In this document: positions 1 through 13,100 of the stretch, piece after piece
Position numbering within the stretch: position 1 is the stretch's first letter
Layout: each line of letters begins with the position of its first letter
Assembly: GCA_002964805.2 (NCBI GenBank)
Contig: PUDQ02000056.1
Span: 372,001-436,000, forward strand
Source: Trametes villosa
Taxonomy: Eukaryota; Basidiomycota; Agaricomycetes; Polyporales; Polyporaceae
Length of the DNA: 64,000 nt
Reading direction: 5' to 3'
The notes under the pieces: generated by a model
The model's input: the letters and a program-made list of their open reading frames with translations, nothing else
Databases searched by the model: none
Told to the model about the DNA's origin: nothing
Translations under genes and position numbers: made by a program

Positions 1-1665
1 GATGCTCACGATGAAACGGTGCGTACGACGTACCCTTGACGCAGTTGTAAACAACCCCCAGTAATTGTTTACCACCGTTGATCTCGACTAAAGGAATGCA
101 GACCTCCTCGACGACAATCCAGTAGTGCTTATGGCGGCGCAGTGGGCAGTCTTCACGAGGTTCACCGTTGGGCAAAGTCGCATCGCTGTCTTCCACCTCG
201 GAGATGCTCCGTTTCAGGCTCTTTGAGGATCGAGGAGGCGGATCCTTGAGAGTTCGCGAAGATGCACCTTTGAGGCGGCCGGAGGGAGGCGCAGGCGGCG
301 TCGGCGAGGTTTCAGGAGGTGAGTTCACCGCCTCCCAAAACTCGGGTGTCCGAGTCGTCTGATTGAGGATATCGCCGTGACACACGAGGGTCGGGACGTA
401 TTCTACGCCCGCTTCGTTCAGCTGATGGAGGACGGTGCCCTCCTGGTCGACGAGCTCGTAGTGTGCGCGCCACGCGTCCTTCAGCCACACGAAACGTCCC
501 GTCTGGCGATCGAGAGCGACGTAGCCCCGGGTACCTCGCCCAGCCATGCCGCACGCACTAAAGGATGGCTTTCCGACGAGGAACTTCTTCACGGTGTCGC
601 CATCCGGTACGTCGAGGCAGTAGCGTGGCCACTCGGGACCGAGCGACGCGCGGAAGTCATCGCGGACGTACCGGAAGACGAAGTCGTCGGGGATCTCCTC
701 GTCTTCACCAAGCACGCGGTTCGTCCGGTCGAGGTCTGACTCCCGAGGTTTGGCCGCTTCATCCATCCGCTTGTAATCTTCGTCCTTGGGGCGGATGCGT
801 ACAGCGCTCGGGTCCAATCCGAGTTGCTCGTCGTCGAGGAGTGACATCCGCCATAGCATCTCGCAGAGAAGGTCTGGGTGATCGACGTAGTCGATCGCAG
901 GAGTGACGATCGTCCCCGACCTGTCCCACCGCATGAAACGGAATAGCCGGCCGATGATAATCACCATGTACAGAGCTATGCGGTGCTGGTGACGGAATAT
1001 GTGCTCGCCGTAGTTGATGAGCTGACCGCGGACCTTCTTGCGTTCTATCGCGTCCGCATCCAGTCCCTTCTTCTCCCGGTCGTCGTAAGGGTCGTTCTGC
1101 GTATCATGAGACTTGAATTCGATGGGGACCATTTGGTCAGCCCAATGCGGCCGACCGTCCGTGGGTACGCAGTCGGGGCGGAAGAAGCCAGCGTCGAACT
1201 TCCACGCGGCGTAGTCCCCTTTATCTGGAGCGTGTTGAGATTCTGCTAGCTCGAGACTTGCATTGACGATGTTCGCATTTTTGAGGGCACTGATCTGACA
1301 ACGTGACGGTAAACAACGAGACTCGAACGATACCGACGGGGTAAGCTCACAAATTTCTGCGAGACCTCGGCTTCAAGCATGTCCTTCACTTCCTCCAAGT
1401 CGGCCAACTCGTGGAAGATGTTCCCTTCAGGACGCTGGCGGTCCTCGTGAGCCACCCCAGCGGGCAAGGGAAAGAAGCTGTCGCGGAATTTCTCCAGATC
1501 GAGTCGGACAGCTTTGTGAGCCATATCCTCGATGGCGGCCGCGCGGTAGTGCTCTAAGCGTTTGTGTTCAGCTGCAAGCGAGCCGGGTCCCGTGTCGGTC
1601 GAGCCGTGTCGGGTCCTGTACTTCCCAGCGGCAAGTGGACTAGTTTTCGCTTTACGGAAGCTCAT
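1..1665 (-). CDS. FunK1-type fungal protein kinase, 3' end off the window (gene 1)
   Basis: Two exons are visible on the minus strand: 1351-1665 (ATG at 1663-1665) and 34-1294, with the intron 1295-1350 starting GTGAGC and ending TCAG. At position 33 a GTACG donor opens the next intron, which runs off the window, so the exon carrying the HRD loop is not present. The readable part gives about 525 residues. It contains FFPLP near the N terminus, a middle domain (RWDRSGTIVT, then WRMSLLDDEQLGLDPSA) and an N-lobe block GRGTRGYVALDRQTGRFVWL followed by KDAW, whose lysine is the likely ATP-binding residue. It ends with TLVCHGDI and a region before YNCVK. Order and spacing match gene 2 at 2521-5074, so the two are paralogues. 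In this family the kinase domain follows an N-terminal extension. The substrate is unknown. Confidence 0.82.
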
Positions 1666-2520
1666 AGTCAGATATGATTTACGAGTAGGAAGTGGACATA
1701 TAGTCCGAGGAGAAGAAACGCACCAAACGCTGAGGGAAGCTGGGCCCCTTATAAATGTGGGCGAGGAGGTCTGTGTCCTGAGCAAGTTGTGGCTAAGCTG
1801 TGGTCGCTGTGATAGGCAGAAAGCAGCCCTGGCTACCCTGGCTAAATGTCGTGGCCAGTCAGAGGAGGCTTACGCGTCGCTTCGTAAGATTAATGATTAC
1901 CGTAGCCCTGGACAATGAAAGATATGCCGACGGACAATGGGCGAATAGGTGGTGGTGGACGGGTTCCAACCTAGAGTTTCCCAATTCGGTCTCGCCATGG
2001 CTGGCGGTGATTGCCGAGCAGCCTGAGCGCCTGTGCTGAGGGGCCCACCCTCCAGCTCCAGCGTGTCTTTGTCCTACCCATGTCGAGCCCGAACGTCCTG
2101 ACGTATGAACTGGTAGGCCCGAGAACCCGCGGGGACACTGTTCTAGAGGGCTTCTTGCTTGATGCGTTGAAGCGCCTCTCGCAAATAATATTCCGCTTAC
2201 TACCCCTGCCGACGAGATTTCAGCCTGAGGTTAAGCCCGACATCATGAAGTTGGACGGCGCAGCAGAGCTTGGATATGACGTATTAAAAGTCGTGCCTGG
2301 CTCAAACATCGGCTGATGCTGAAGGTAAAATACATGCGTAGAGGACAAGAACAGTGTGTGTTAGATTCATACGGCAACTAGCGTAACGTGTATGCTATCA
2401 TGAGATATACGTAACGCCGCATCGAGGGAAAGCTTGAACTGGGTGTCCGGACGTGGGGCGGATGAGTGCGTGACGGCCTCGAATATCTTGGAGATGCCAC
2501 AGCAGTAGCGGTCCGAGCCG
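1666..2520. other. Intergenic gap between two FunK1 genes
   Basis: This stretch holds the 5' flank of gene 1 and the 3' flank of gene 2, both on the minus strand. I see no supported coding exon or RNA gene in it. Confidence 0.6.
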
Positions 2521-5074
2521 CTAGTGGCGCGAGGAGTCGTGCCCCGCCGACCCCGTATTGTCGCCCTCGGCCCGTCGGTCATTGATCACCAGCGCCCAGT
2601 CCTCATCATGGATCGCCGTCGACAGCGCTTGCAACATGTACTCGTGGCTTTGAGCGTACTCTGCAAACACGAGCTGCTCTTCGTCCGGCTCTTTAGGCTT
2701 CTGAGGCTCCGCGGGCCGCCATGCTCTTGGGGATCCTGGCTCCGGCGAGGCGTCTGGGGAGTCCAATTCGAGGTCGGCGATGCTCCCTATTCGAGGAACC
2801 TTGGGAGTTGGACGTGCGGCGGAGGGACGCCGCGGCGGAATGGTAATAGACTCCTTCATGAACGTCTCCAAGTCCCTCTTGTAGTCCTCGACCGTGCAGT
2901 GGGCGCTGAAAGCGCGGAGCGTCCACGCGAAGAAGTCGTCTAGGGGCGTGTCGAAGATGAGAGGTCGCCACAAGTTGTGCAGTCTCAACCGGCCGTCGCG
3001 GATTGCGATCTGCTTCGCATAGCTACAGCAGTATTTCCCGTCGCATATGTAGTAAGAGTCGAAGAACCGCGCGACGTAGCTGCCTACGTCCGTGCAGTTG
3101 TTGCAGAGGTGCCGCAGGCCATAGTCGAGGACGACATAGAAGAAAGATTCCAGCTCGTCGCAGGCTTCGATAGCCTTGTCGAAGTCGTTGAGCGTGGCGA
3201 CGGACATGTATCTTCGCGTCCCCTAGAACACATGTTCAAGTTGCATCAGTTAAACGCATTGCGCGGGATCGATGAGAGAGGGATACCATGCGTTCTTGCT
3301 GTCTAGCGCGCGGAAAGACGCAGTCCGTGTCCGCGCGTACGGGCTGGGACAGCTCCCAGTCGGCCAGAACGCCCCGCGTCTTAACAGCCCTAGCCCCGCT
3401 CTTCCGAGGATGAGGTGTGATCATCGGAATCATCAGTACATTACCTCCGCTGACGTCGCAGTGCATAATCTTCGCGAGGTTCATCGCATCTTGGTGAGCT
3501 GCGCAAGTAGTTATCAGCGAATGTGACGAATCTGAGAGGTACTATTATGAGCATACCTGTGACGCAGGTGTATACGACCTCTAGCAGCTGCTTCCCGCTT
3601 TTGATTTTCTCTAGAGGGATACAGACCTCCTGGACGACGATCCGATAGTGCCGGCGGCGTTGGAGCCGGCTCTCCTCGTTAGGATCATCATTCTCGATCT
3701 CTGAGAACTTCCGTTTCGAGGCCTTCCGCGGGGGCGAGAGCAGCGCCTCTATAGTACGCGAAGACGCCGTGCTTTCGAGGGGACTGGAGGATGGGACGGT
3801 GGCGGTCGGAAGGTCGGCAGAAGCGGTAGGCCATTTCTCGAGCGCCCAGAACTGGGGGCGTCGGGCCGTCTGGGTACGGATGTCGCCGTGGCACACGAGG
3901 GTCGGAACGTGGAGGACGCCTGCTTTGTTCAAACGATCTAGGATGGTGCCTTCTTGGTTGGCGATTTCGTAGGGGTTGCGCCATGCGTCCTTCAGCCAGA
4001 CGAATCGGCCCGTATTGCAGTCGAGCGCGACGAAGCCACGCGTGCCACGGCCAGCCACATCGCCGCTCGCGCTGAACGAAGGTTTACCGACGAGGAACTT
4101 CCGCACGGTGCGCCCGTGTGGTACCTCGAGGGAGTGTCGCGACCAGTCACGGTCGGCGCCGAGCGACTTGCGGAACCCGTCGCGGACGTATCGGAAGACG
4201 AAGTCGTCGGGGACGACCTCGTCGTCGTCGAGCACGCGGTCTTCATGGTCGATGTCTAGCTCGGGGTGGGGCTCGGCTGCCGCGTCCATGATCGTGTAGT
4301 CCTCCGTTCCCGGCAGGATGCGGGTCGCACTGGGGTCAAACCCTAGTCGCTCGTCGTCGAGGAGCGACATCCGCCACAGCGTATCCGCGAAGAGGTCGGG
4401 GTGGTCGAAATAGTCGACTTCGTGAGTGAGGATCGTCCCTGCTCGGTCCCACCGCACGAGACGAAACTGCGGCCCGAACACAAGCAGCATGTACAGGACC
4501 GTGCGGTGCTGGTAACGAAATATCTGCCGTGCGTAGGCGTCCAGGTAGTCACGATTTTGTTGGATGGTGATGTCGTTCACCTCCGTGTTGTACTCTGGGG
4601 TCGTCCGGACGTGATAGGGCTCGCATTCCGGGTCGTCCTCCATGAACACGACGGGGACCACCAGGTCTGCCCAGTGAGCCTTCCCGTCGCTGGAAATCCG
4701 GTCTGGCCGGAAGAAGGCCGCGTTGACGTTGAGCTTGAGGTCATCTTCCTCGTCTGGATCCGGTACCCTGATGACGTGACGCTCAATGATCGCAGGCTTG
4801 AGCTTTGTCGTAGGATTGAGGTCATACGCAGCGTTCAACTTCTGGATCTGTACGAACGGTGGTGAGCAACGAGACAGGGTAGCGTTAGCAGACTTACGAA
4901 GTACTCCGAGAGTTCTCCCTCGGACATGTACTTGATGTCCCCTTTCACCATGGATATGCCGGCGGTCCATCCCGGGCGGTCTTCTCGTAATACGCCTGTC
5001 GGAACACCTTCGTCGGGCAATGGAAAGAAACAGTCGAGAAACTCCGCGCTCTCGAGCCTGACGATGTCAGCCAT
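2521..5074 (-). CDS. FunK1-type fungal protein kinase (gene 2), HRD changed to HCD
   Basis: The four exons are 4898-5074, 3557-4847, 3287-3498 and 2521-3222, and they encode about 793 residues in one frame. The start is the ATG at 5072-5074; the stop is TAG at 2521-2523. The N-lobe has GRGTRGFVALDCNTGRFVWL followed by KDAW. The catalytic loop reads KIMHCDVSGGNVLMI, so the usual HRD is HCD, while the Asp and Asn are kept. GVLADWELS stands at the DFG position. Exon 4 opens with GTRRYMSVA, where the paralogues have GTWQFMS, then the family helix DELESFFYVVLDYGLRHL. The C-terminal third is polar and proline-rich. Introns are 50-64 bp. It may be active but atypical, or a pseudokinase. A further 5' exon cannot be ruled out. 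Confidence 0.85.
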
Positions 5075-7325
5075 ATGTTCAAAAAAGCTAGTCACAGGAG
5101 CTGCAGATAGATCCGAGAGAACTAGTACGGTGCAGCGAGGCCAGGATGATTGTACACAGCGGGTACTACTGGGTGGACAGTGGGAGCGAAGTTGTGAAAG
5201 TCCACTGAAGAGGGGTTCGCGAGACAAGACGTGGCTACGGTGGCAGCATACGGTGCAACTCCGCAGAGATCTTATGGTCAGCGCAGACGCAAAATTGATA
5301 GAGCATCTGAAATTCACTAAGCCTTGGACAATGGCAAACATGGCTTCCGCTAGACAATGGCTGCAGTGGACGAGTCGCGCCCGCCGCCGGCCCAACCAAG
5401 CCTGCGAGACGCCCGTTTGGGGCTCGCACGGCCGTTGCCGAGGCAGTAAACGCCCATTTGTAGCGCTCCCCTTCCTCTTCCTACCACGACTGCGATAAGT
5501 GATTCTGGGCAAGCTCGAGCTGTTGTTTCGCCCGCGACTATCTGTCTATGCATACTAGTTCGACCTGGGAAACGATGCCAAGCCTGATGGCCACTCAAGT
5601 ACTCAAGTTCCCTCAATCTCCAAGGTCAGAGTCTGTCGGGATCGCCGATATTTCCCTTCAACTGAACAATTCGCGGTAAGCCTCCTGGGCCTTGCGCGTA
5701 CCGGCATCAATGTCAAATTTTTGATAGGACTTGGGGCGCGGCTTCCGCGATTACTTTTTGAAGTGCATATCGCTTTTCCGAGGGCGAATTGACTCGGAGT
5801 TATGCGAGTGCTCTCAATCGGGGTCATTGGACATCCAGGGAATCCATGCCTTTGCGGGACTCGCGAATGGGTGAGTGCAAATTGCTTCAGTAGCGTCGCC
5901 TAGGAGCCTAGGAAATGTATTTCGCAAACGGCGACACGCCCCAGCTTGCAGAGCACGCGTCGCTGTGGCCAAGGGCCTATCTTCGTTCCTGGGTTACGCA
6001 AACATGTCTGCAAGCTAGGACCTGGCGGCTCCTAAGCATCGCGAGCAGCGAGCCTCTGCCACACTCGCGCATCTGTGGGCGCCGTGTTCGTTAACGGGGT
6101 GGAATCCCATCGGACACAGTTCCTTCACCCGTATCGCTCGACTCACGCTTCGCACGCTGTAACTTCTCGAACACGGTGGCGTGCATTTACGGCCTGCGGA
6201 AGCGCTGATCGAGACGTAGGAAGCGTGCTGCTACACCTGTCAGGTCAGGGTAGACTCGGACGCAACGATCCCCGGTGACTGATCAAGGGTGCCCATATAA
6301 TCGTTGAAGGACGGTTCGACGCGCGCGTAGATCAGTCTAGCGTTCGTGCGACGGAAGTCAATCGTTGTTCCCTACCAGTCAATATGATCGTCGTAAGTGA
6401 AAGCGAGAAGTGGCAGCGACTGCGGCTGCGGCTGGATACGCATTGGCGCGTTGTGGCTACTTATTTGCAAGAAGGCGCTTCGAAGTCGAGAAAACCCCAG
6501 TTCAGGTCTTGGGCTGCATACCTGTTACACGATACATATGAGACGACGCGTCCGAAACGTAGGTTAACCAGACTTGCGCACACTGCCTGACCTTAATGAC
6601 ACTCATATCACGGTCGTGGCGAGGGCGGCGTAATGCACATGGGTATTGCGATGAACCTTATCCGCCTTCCTTACTCAGACTGGGATTCGGAGAAGGAACG
6701 AGCCGTGGCCGTTTCAAGCGCCCGCCGTCTACGCCGTTCTTCCTTCAACCAAACGCTCGGGTTCGAAGACAGCCTGCCCCGCGTATGTCATACTTTCGCC
6801 CATATGTAGTCGGAGTGTATCAAACTTTGACTAACTTGTATTGGCCTTCTTTTGACTGCTAGCTGGCCTCGATGCCTCCCCGGGCCTTCTGTCGACTTAG
6901 ACGTCAAACGACTCGGACGACCCTTCTCCCCCCGCCGACGTTACTCGGAGAAGGAGCTTGTGCATCTAGAATGCGGTGATAGCGCAGAGGGGTAACCCGG
7001 ACAGCGACCCAGATATCCAGGCAGCACCTCTGGGCATGCAAGGCGATGTCTATCGGCTCAAGTTCACGTCGCTTCGAGTGCCCTGGATTCCCGCACAAAC
7101 AAGAGTCCGGCGGGTGCCGAGGTGTGTACATCGTTGGAGGTGCATTATGCGAATAGGCATCGCGGGATTAACCATAGAAAACGCAATCATCGATATCCGC
7201 AAGCTCCCTATAAGGTGGCTGCCCTTCAGTTTGTGGTTCTTCGAACACGACGTGTATTCAGTACTGACATGACGATCTGGCAGGCGTCAAGCGCTATATC
7301 GGTACGCGAAGAGTAGCACGCCCAG
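5075..7325. other. Long intergenic region without a supported gene
   Basis: Reading frames here are short, overlap on both strands and show no family motif, no consistent splice chain and no similarity to other genes in the window. I see no RNA gene. Confidence 0.5.
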
Positions 7326-7695
7326 TGCTCGGTCAGTACTTAGTTCTGACATTCGTCTCTCGTGAAAGTGCGATGCTGATGAGCATTTAGCGCAGCCTCC
7401 CGCATCTTTGCTGGCAGCGGGGGAGCTCTATTGGTGATCCAAGCGTCATTCACCGGTACTGCCGGCGCCAGACGAGCATCTTTTTCTACCATCGCGCTTC
7501 GGTATGTCCATCTACCACGTACAAGTGGTGTGTGTGGCGACGTTTTCACATACTTCCCATCCCCGAGGCCACCGAGTGTGGGCGTTCTCGACCCACATCC
7601 TTCTGAATGAAGGTGCGGTCCTTTCTGTACGGCTACAAGATCCTCTTTTGGCAAGCCAGCAGTCTGCAAGAGCGCGAGGCGCAGGCATATGACGT
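7326..7695 (+). repeat. Decayed fourth copy of the promoter block of the 12-exon family
   Basis: This stretch shares a run of landmarks, in the same order, with the blocks upstream of copies A, B and C: TCGGTCAGT, then CTGACAT, then GCAGCCTCCCGCA, then GCCGG-GC-AGACGAGCA, then TTCTACCATCG. Spacing is similar but many bases differ. No family gene follows at the expected distance, where the ATG would fall near 7970. It is best read as the relic of a lost copy or of a dispersed repeat. Confidence 0.55.
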
Positions 7696-9279
7696 CGTGC
7701 CGGTGATGTGACGTTCGAACGACAACTGCGAGTCATTGCTGCTGGTAAGCCCTCTATATGCATCTGTGGTTGGGCACTAGGATGCATCTCACCTCATCAG
7801 CAAAAAGGGAAATCGAATGGAGCCCTCTGCAGTGGGCGATGAAGGTGGGAGAGTGCTGCAGGCGCCTGCATCGCTTACCCGGACGTCTTGCAGGCCGATG
7901 GAGAACGCTGCAATTGTAAGTAGCGAACGATTGACATCTGTAGAATTTCGGCAGGAAAGATTTGCTAATGTAGAGCATTGTCATATTGTCATAAGACACG
8001 GAGGGTGTTTACAGCACGATGTAAAGGTTTGACTGAAGGTCGACGGAATTCGCGGGCGGCGCCGATACGGCGGACGTAAGCGCCCGAATGACGCGTTGTC
8101 CCGATCGCGCGCGCGTGCCTTTCCCTCTGCCCCTCTCTGCCCTCTCCCGCCTGGGGCACTGAACTCGGGGTATAAAGTCTTCTCTACTCCCTGTTCTGTG
8201 GATTCGCTTCTTTCCCTCTTACCACCACCTACTCCACTGGCATCCCTCGGACACGTCGCTTTCCTGCTCCTACTGCGCACCGAGGTGAGTCGACTCCCCA
8301 GGCCTTCGGTGCCCCTCCACTCATCTGGTATATCTGCGCTGTCTCCCTTGTACTCGACGTCGACATGCACACCTTATCGCATTCTCATAACAGGTACTAA
8401 ACAAGAAGGCTATCCTCGCGCCCATCCGCACCGCCGTCTACCTCCGAGCCCCCTCGGACCGTGTTACAAGCTATTTTTGTGAGTATGTCGTGCATGTATG
8501 CGCATATACTCAGCCGTTTTCATGCAGGGGCCGCATGGATGCCTACTGATGCAAGCTTCTCATGAAGGAGGACGAGGATATGTGAGTACTACACCCCTGT
8601 GCATGACGTCCCTGCTCTGAGCTGCCTTCCGCCTCCGAAGAACTTTTGATGCCCGCTTCTGATTTTCGGTGCGTCGGCCCTATCTCGCCATGGCTCTCAC
8701 TCGAACTCACAGATTTATACAGATTCATACTCACCCGTTAGCGGCCGGGCACGGCAACGTGAGGGGTATTGTAGGAGCATTGAGCGAGGGTTTCGTGCAT
8801 GCCAGGTAAGCCTCGGGCGTCCCTCACCATTATGTACTAGTAAGGGACGTGTTTACTCGCTATGTAAGGCACGGCAGCCTATGGATTCGTCTACTGTTCG
8901 AGTAATATAACTTGTTTTTCTGCATTCCTGGTCTGCATGGCTGTAGGATCGCGGATATCATAAGTATAGTATTTTAGTACGCTATGGGGCCCCACGCGAA
9001 GCACTGCAGAGATCCATAAAGCATTGCAGCACTGCGCGCGGATAGCTGCAAGGTGATATAGATCCCCGCGCGAGATCTTGTAGCCCTCTACAGGGTGTGG
9101 TGCGACGTCTTGCAGAGCACTCGATACCGCCATGATGTGCTAGTAGACTTCATGGATAGACTATAATTCATCCTCTTCGACTACGAATGCTACAAAGTAC
9201 TACCTTTCCTACAGTATACTGTAGCCATCTACAGGCGGTGCCCCCCTTTTGCTGACGCTAGACGCACTTTTACTAGAGG
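7696..9279. other. Intergenic region with a TATA-like site and a perfect 16-bp palindrome
   Basis: GGGGTATAAAG lies near 8167-8177, followed by pyrimidine-rich sequence and plausible splice signals (GTGAGT near 8284, CAG near 8391), but I could not build an ATG-started reading frame across them. A perfect palindrome CTACAGTATACTGTAG lies at 9209-9224. I see no supported gene. Confidence 0.4.
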
Positions 9280-9984
9280 TGTGCGCATACTACTTGGCTC
9301 TGTTTCGACATCTCAAATCGTACGGACGCGCATCATCGAAACCCCCAAGATACTACAGCACTTTTTCTATTCAATGCGAGGCGCACATCCTTCGCTTTGA
9401 TTTAGTTTGAATGCACCATGTATTCCTGCCATGGCAGGCGTCTACTAATGTATGAATCCGCAACGAATCGTGCGCTACTCGGTCAGTCTTGACATCTGGC
9501 TCCCTCGAAACTACGAAACTGAGAAGCACTCTGCACAGCCTCCCGCAACTCTCGCTCCTGCGGGGAAGCGCTTCATAGGTGCCTTCGTGAGCTCAGCGCG
9601 TTCTCCTGCCACTGCTGCCGGTGCAGGCCGAGCACCTCCTTCTACCATCGTGTGACTCTGCGTACTCCCGCGACGCCCAAGTGGCGCGGATGGGGACTGT
9701 CCTACGCACTTCTCAGCTCGAGACCGCCGATGGCTCGCTTCTTGATCTACGTGCGCAGTCGAAACACACGCCAAATGTGAAGACATCGGACACCGGAGGT
9801 CAGTAGATTGCATTAACAGCGAATCTCTATTCTGCGAACCTCACAAGCTAGTTGACTGCACGTCCAAACCAAGGCCGAGAGCTACGTCGACGCGCGGAGA
9901 CAACAGAACGCCGGAGCTTTGTTTCTGAGCGTGAATGTTTTTCAGGATAACTCTGCGCATTAATCATATCTGACGTCGAGCAGC
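9280..9984 (+). repeat. Conserved upstream block of copy A
   Basis: About 700 bp here is clearly related to 19030-19730 (upstream of copy B) and to the minus strand of 42340-42960 (upstream of copy C). Shared landmarks in order include GGCAGGCGTCTAC, AATCGTGCGC, CACAGCCTCCCGC, CTTCTACC, GGACACCGGAGGTCAGT and CTCTGCGCATT. The block duplicated together with each gene and probably carries its promoter. Confidence 0.8.
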
Positions 9985-9992
9985 TATATAAG
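9985..9992 (+). promoter_or_regulatory. TATA box of copy A
   Basis: AGCTATATAAG stands about 110 bp before the ATG of copy A. Copies B (19737) and C (42332-42340, minus strand) have TATATAAA at the same distance, which supports a real core promoter. Confidence 0.75.
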
Positions 9993-10100
9993 GGGGCCCA
10001 GGACGCCGCAATTCCCCAGCACCTTCATCGCACCGCTCTCAAGCCAGCCACTCTCGCGTATAGCTAACTCCAATCGGCCATCGACCTGCACTTTCAAGCC

Positions 10101-13100
10101 ATGACTGTCACTAAGACTTTGAACTTCGCTCTCGCGTGAGTGCTCTCCGCCAGTATTTTGACGTCAATCTCATAGTCCTAACCGTAATATTTCAGCCCCG
10201 GTTTCCGCGGTTCCTGCAAGCTCGCTTTGGCGTTCGTCCCGCCCGGGGGTGTCGCCTTCAAGGATGTTTTCCCCGTAGCATGGAAGTCTAGGCAATGGCA
10301 AGGGTATGGGTAACCCTCATACCCATGCATGGATCGACCCATGGGTCGTGGGTACAGATATAGTATTTAGCAACCCGCAATAAATCCTTACCCACAAGCA
10401 AGGATACCCGTACCCTTGCCCGGATTAGGCAGCCATATTGACCACCCAAGGCTGTGCAGAGTGCTCGAGCCACAGCCCGGGAACCGTGGGATTTGGTGGC
10501 ACAGAACTGTATAGATTCATGCACCCACCAGCAAGGGCCGGTGTCGGAAGGGTACCCACCAGTCCAACAAATCCACAGCGCAGTCGCCTACCCAGCACAC
10601 CCAAAAATGGCTAAGTCTAACCAGAACACTAAGCAGACCAAGGCAGCCTCGAAGCCGCCCACGAAGACCTCAGCAGCACGCTCACAGCCTCTGAGGAAGT
10701 CCACATCGGTGGCCAGCGTCGGCAGCACCACCTCCAGCACTCAAGCCCCGAGCAAGAAGACTGCCGCCGCCCGGGCACACCCAGTCAGCAGCGGTGATGA
10801 AGCCCCACCGCCGAAAAAGTCACGCAAGACAACCGTGGAAGAGGTCGAAGATGTCGACGCCCAGCAGCCGGGCAAGAAGAAGGACACAGCTATTGAGCTG
10901 AGCACGGACGAGGACAGCGGCGACGAGGTGCCCGGCGAGAGCGCCGAGGCCGAACTCAGTGAGCACTACCGTACTATGCTACGACTACATATGAGCCTCA
11001 TACATGCAACAGTCCGCCTTCAGAAGCGATGGGTGTCGCCGATCTACGGGTTCTTCAGCCCGACGGTCGACATCGTCTACTGCGGTAAGCGCCGCGCGCA
11101 CCAGTTCTCATGCGCGAAGTCGAGCTGCGACTTCACGACGCGGCGCTTCCTCGACACAGGCGACCGCTCGACCGGAAACATGCGCAAACACGCATTGGCG
11201 TGCTGGGGAAACGACGTCGTCGAGCGGGCGATGGAGACGGCGTCGCCGGACGAGGCCCGCGAGAAGGTGGTCAAGAGCATCCTGGAGACGGGAAGAATCA
11301 GTACGTTCTTCTCGAGGAAGAACAAGCAGGCGGTCTCCTACAGCCACATGCAACACACTAAACAAGAGACACGGTGAGTAACATATTAATGACGGCGAGC
11401 ACACGTACCTACTTACCGTCCTTCAGGGCCGAAATCGTCAAATGGGTGTGCCAAAGCCTCCGCCCATTCAGCATCGTGAAGGACGAAGGCTTCCTCAGCT
11501 TGATGAAGACCGGACGGCCAGGGTACTATGTACCCTCGCCGTCGACGGTATTGCGTGACGTCAAGCTCGTGTTCGCTCGAACGCGCCAGCGCATCGCGCA
11601 GCTCCTGCAGGTACGCGACGTCAGCTCACGAAGACGAGAGAGGCGAGAGGCTTACTAGAGTGGAAGGACTACGAAGGCCGCCTGAGCTTCGCGACGGACG
11701 CGTGGACGTCGCCGAACCATCGCGCGTTCGTCGCGATCACCGTCCACCTGGAGGTCAAGGGTCAGCCGTTACGGATGTTGCTCGACATCGTCGAGGTTGC
11801 GAAGGTGCGTACCGCAGCTCCGCGCACGCGCGCACGTCGTCTTCGAGTGCTGACCTAGTCGCGGATGACCAGTCACACACCGGCGTGAACTTGGCGGCCG
11901 CCTTCGCCCAGGTTCTGCAGGATTTTGGAATCGAGAGCAAGGTGAGCACTCGGAGATGTTAACGAGAGAACGAGGACTTACGATGACCCGACAGATCCTC
12001 AGCGTGACCTGCGACAACGCATCGAACAACGATACGATGACGGATCACCTCGCGGAGCTCCTGGAGGCGTTCGGGGGGCAATTCGCCCGCACCCGGTGCT
12101 TCCTGCATATCCTCAACCTGTCGGCTCGCAGCCTGATCCGTCAGTTCGACGTCAAGGCGGTGGCCGACGCTGAGGAGGTTGACGACGACGTCCGTGAGCT
12201 GCTTGCTCATGTGCAGGAGCTAGAGGCTGAGGAGAGGGCACTTGCCGCCGAGTTGGGTGGCGAGGAGCCGGGAGCCGACGGCGAGGACGAGCTGCTGAGC
12301 GACGACGATGACAGCTGGGTGGATGAGGTGGCGACGCTGGAGGGGGAAGAGCTCAAGGAGTACGAGAGAGAGATTCGTCCCCTGAAGATGGTGCTCACTA
12401 AGGTTTGGGTTCGCCACCCTGCGGGAGAAGCGCACGCGTTCACACGGTTTGACAGATGCGAAGGCTGGCGTTCAAGATCATTCACTCCACGACGGTCATC
12501 CTCCCCGCATGGAAAGCCATCCTCGAGGAGCTCAAACTCGACGAAAAGCTCCTCTCGCGTGACGTCAAGACTCGTTGGAACTCAACATTCGACATGCTCG
12601 AAGACGCGATCACCTACCGCGACGCCATCGACGCCCTGTGCTCCAAGCAGGAGCGCGGTCTGCGGGCGTTCGAGCTGTCTGCCGAGGAATGGACGCTCGC
12701 TGAACAGCTTCGCGACACTCTCAAGGTACGTGCGATCCCACGGATGTTATTTTTGACTTGCGCTCACTCTCACGACCGCCGAACCTGCCCGCGCGCTGTG
12801 CCCTCTGCCCTCTGCCCTCGCCTGTGCCCGCGTTCCCGCTCCTCCCATGCCACACCTTTCGTCTGCACCCCCATCTTCGCCCTCAACATCTCCTCTCATG
12901 TCTGCTCTTCGCCTTTGCCCGACATCCTCGCCCCATCGCCCATGGCCATCCGCGCGCCCGCTCACCTAATGGCTACCAGATCTACAAGGACGCCACGCTG
13001 TACTTCTCTCGCGACACCCCCAGCCTGGCGATGGTCATCCCCGCCATGGACCATATCGACGCCCACCTCACGAACAGCACACGCCCGTCAAGCCATCTCC

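Noticed and set aside
8160..8600. A TATA-like site followed by apparent splice signals, possibly a small gene such as a pheromone precursor
   Set aside because: No ATG-started frame continues across the introns and no CaaX end is visible.
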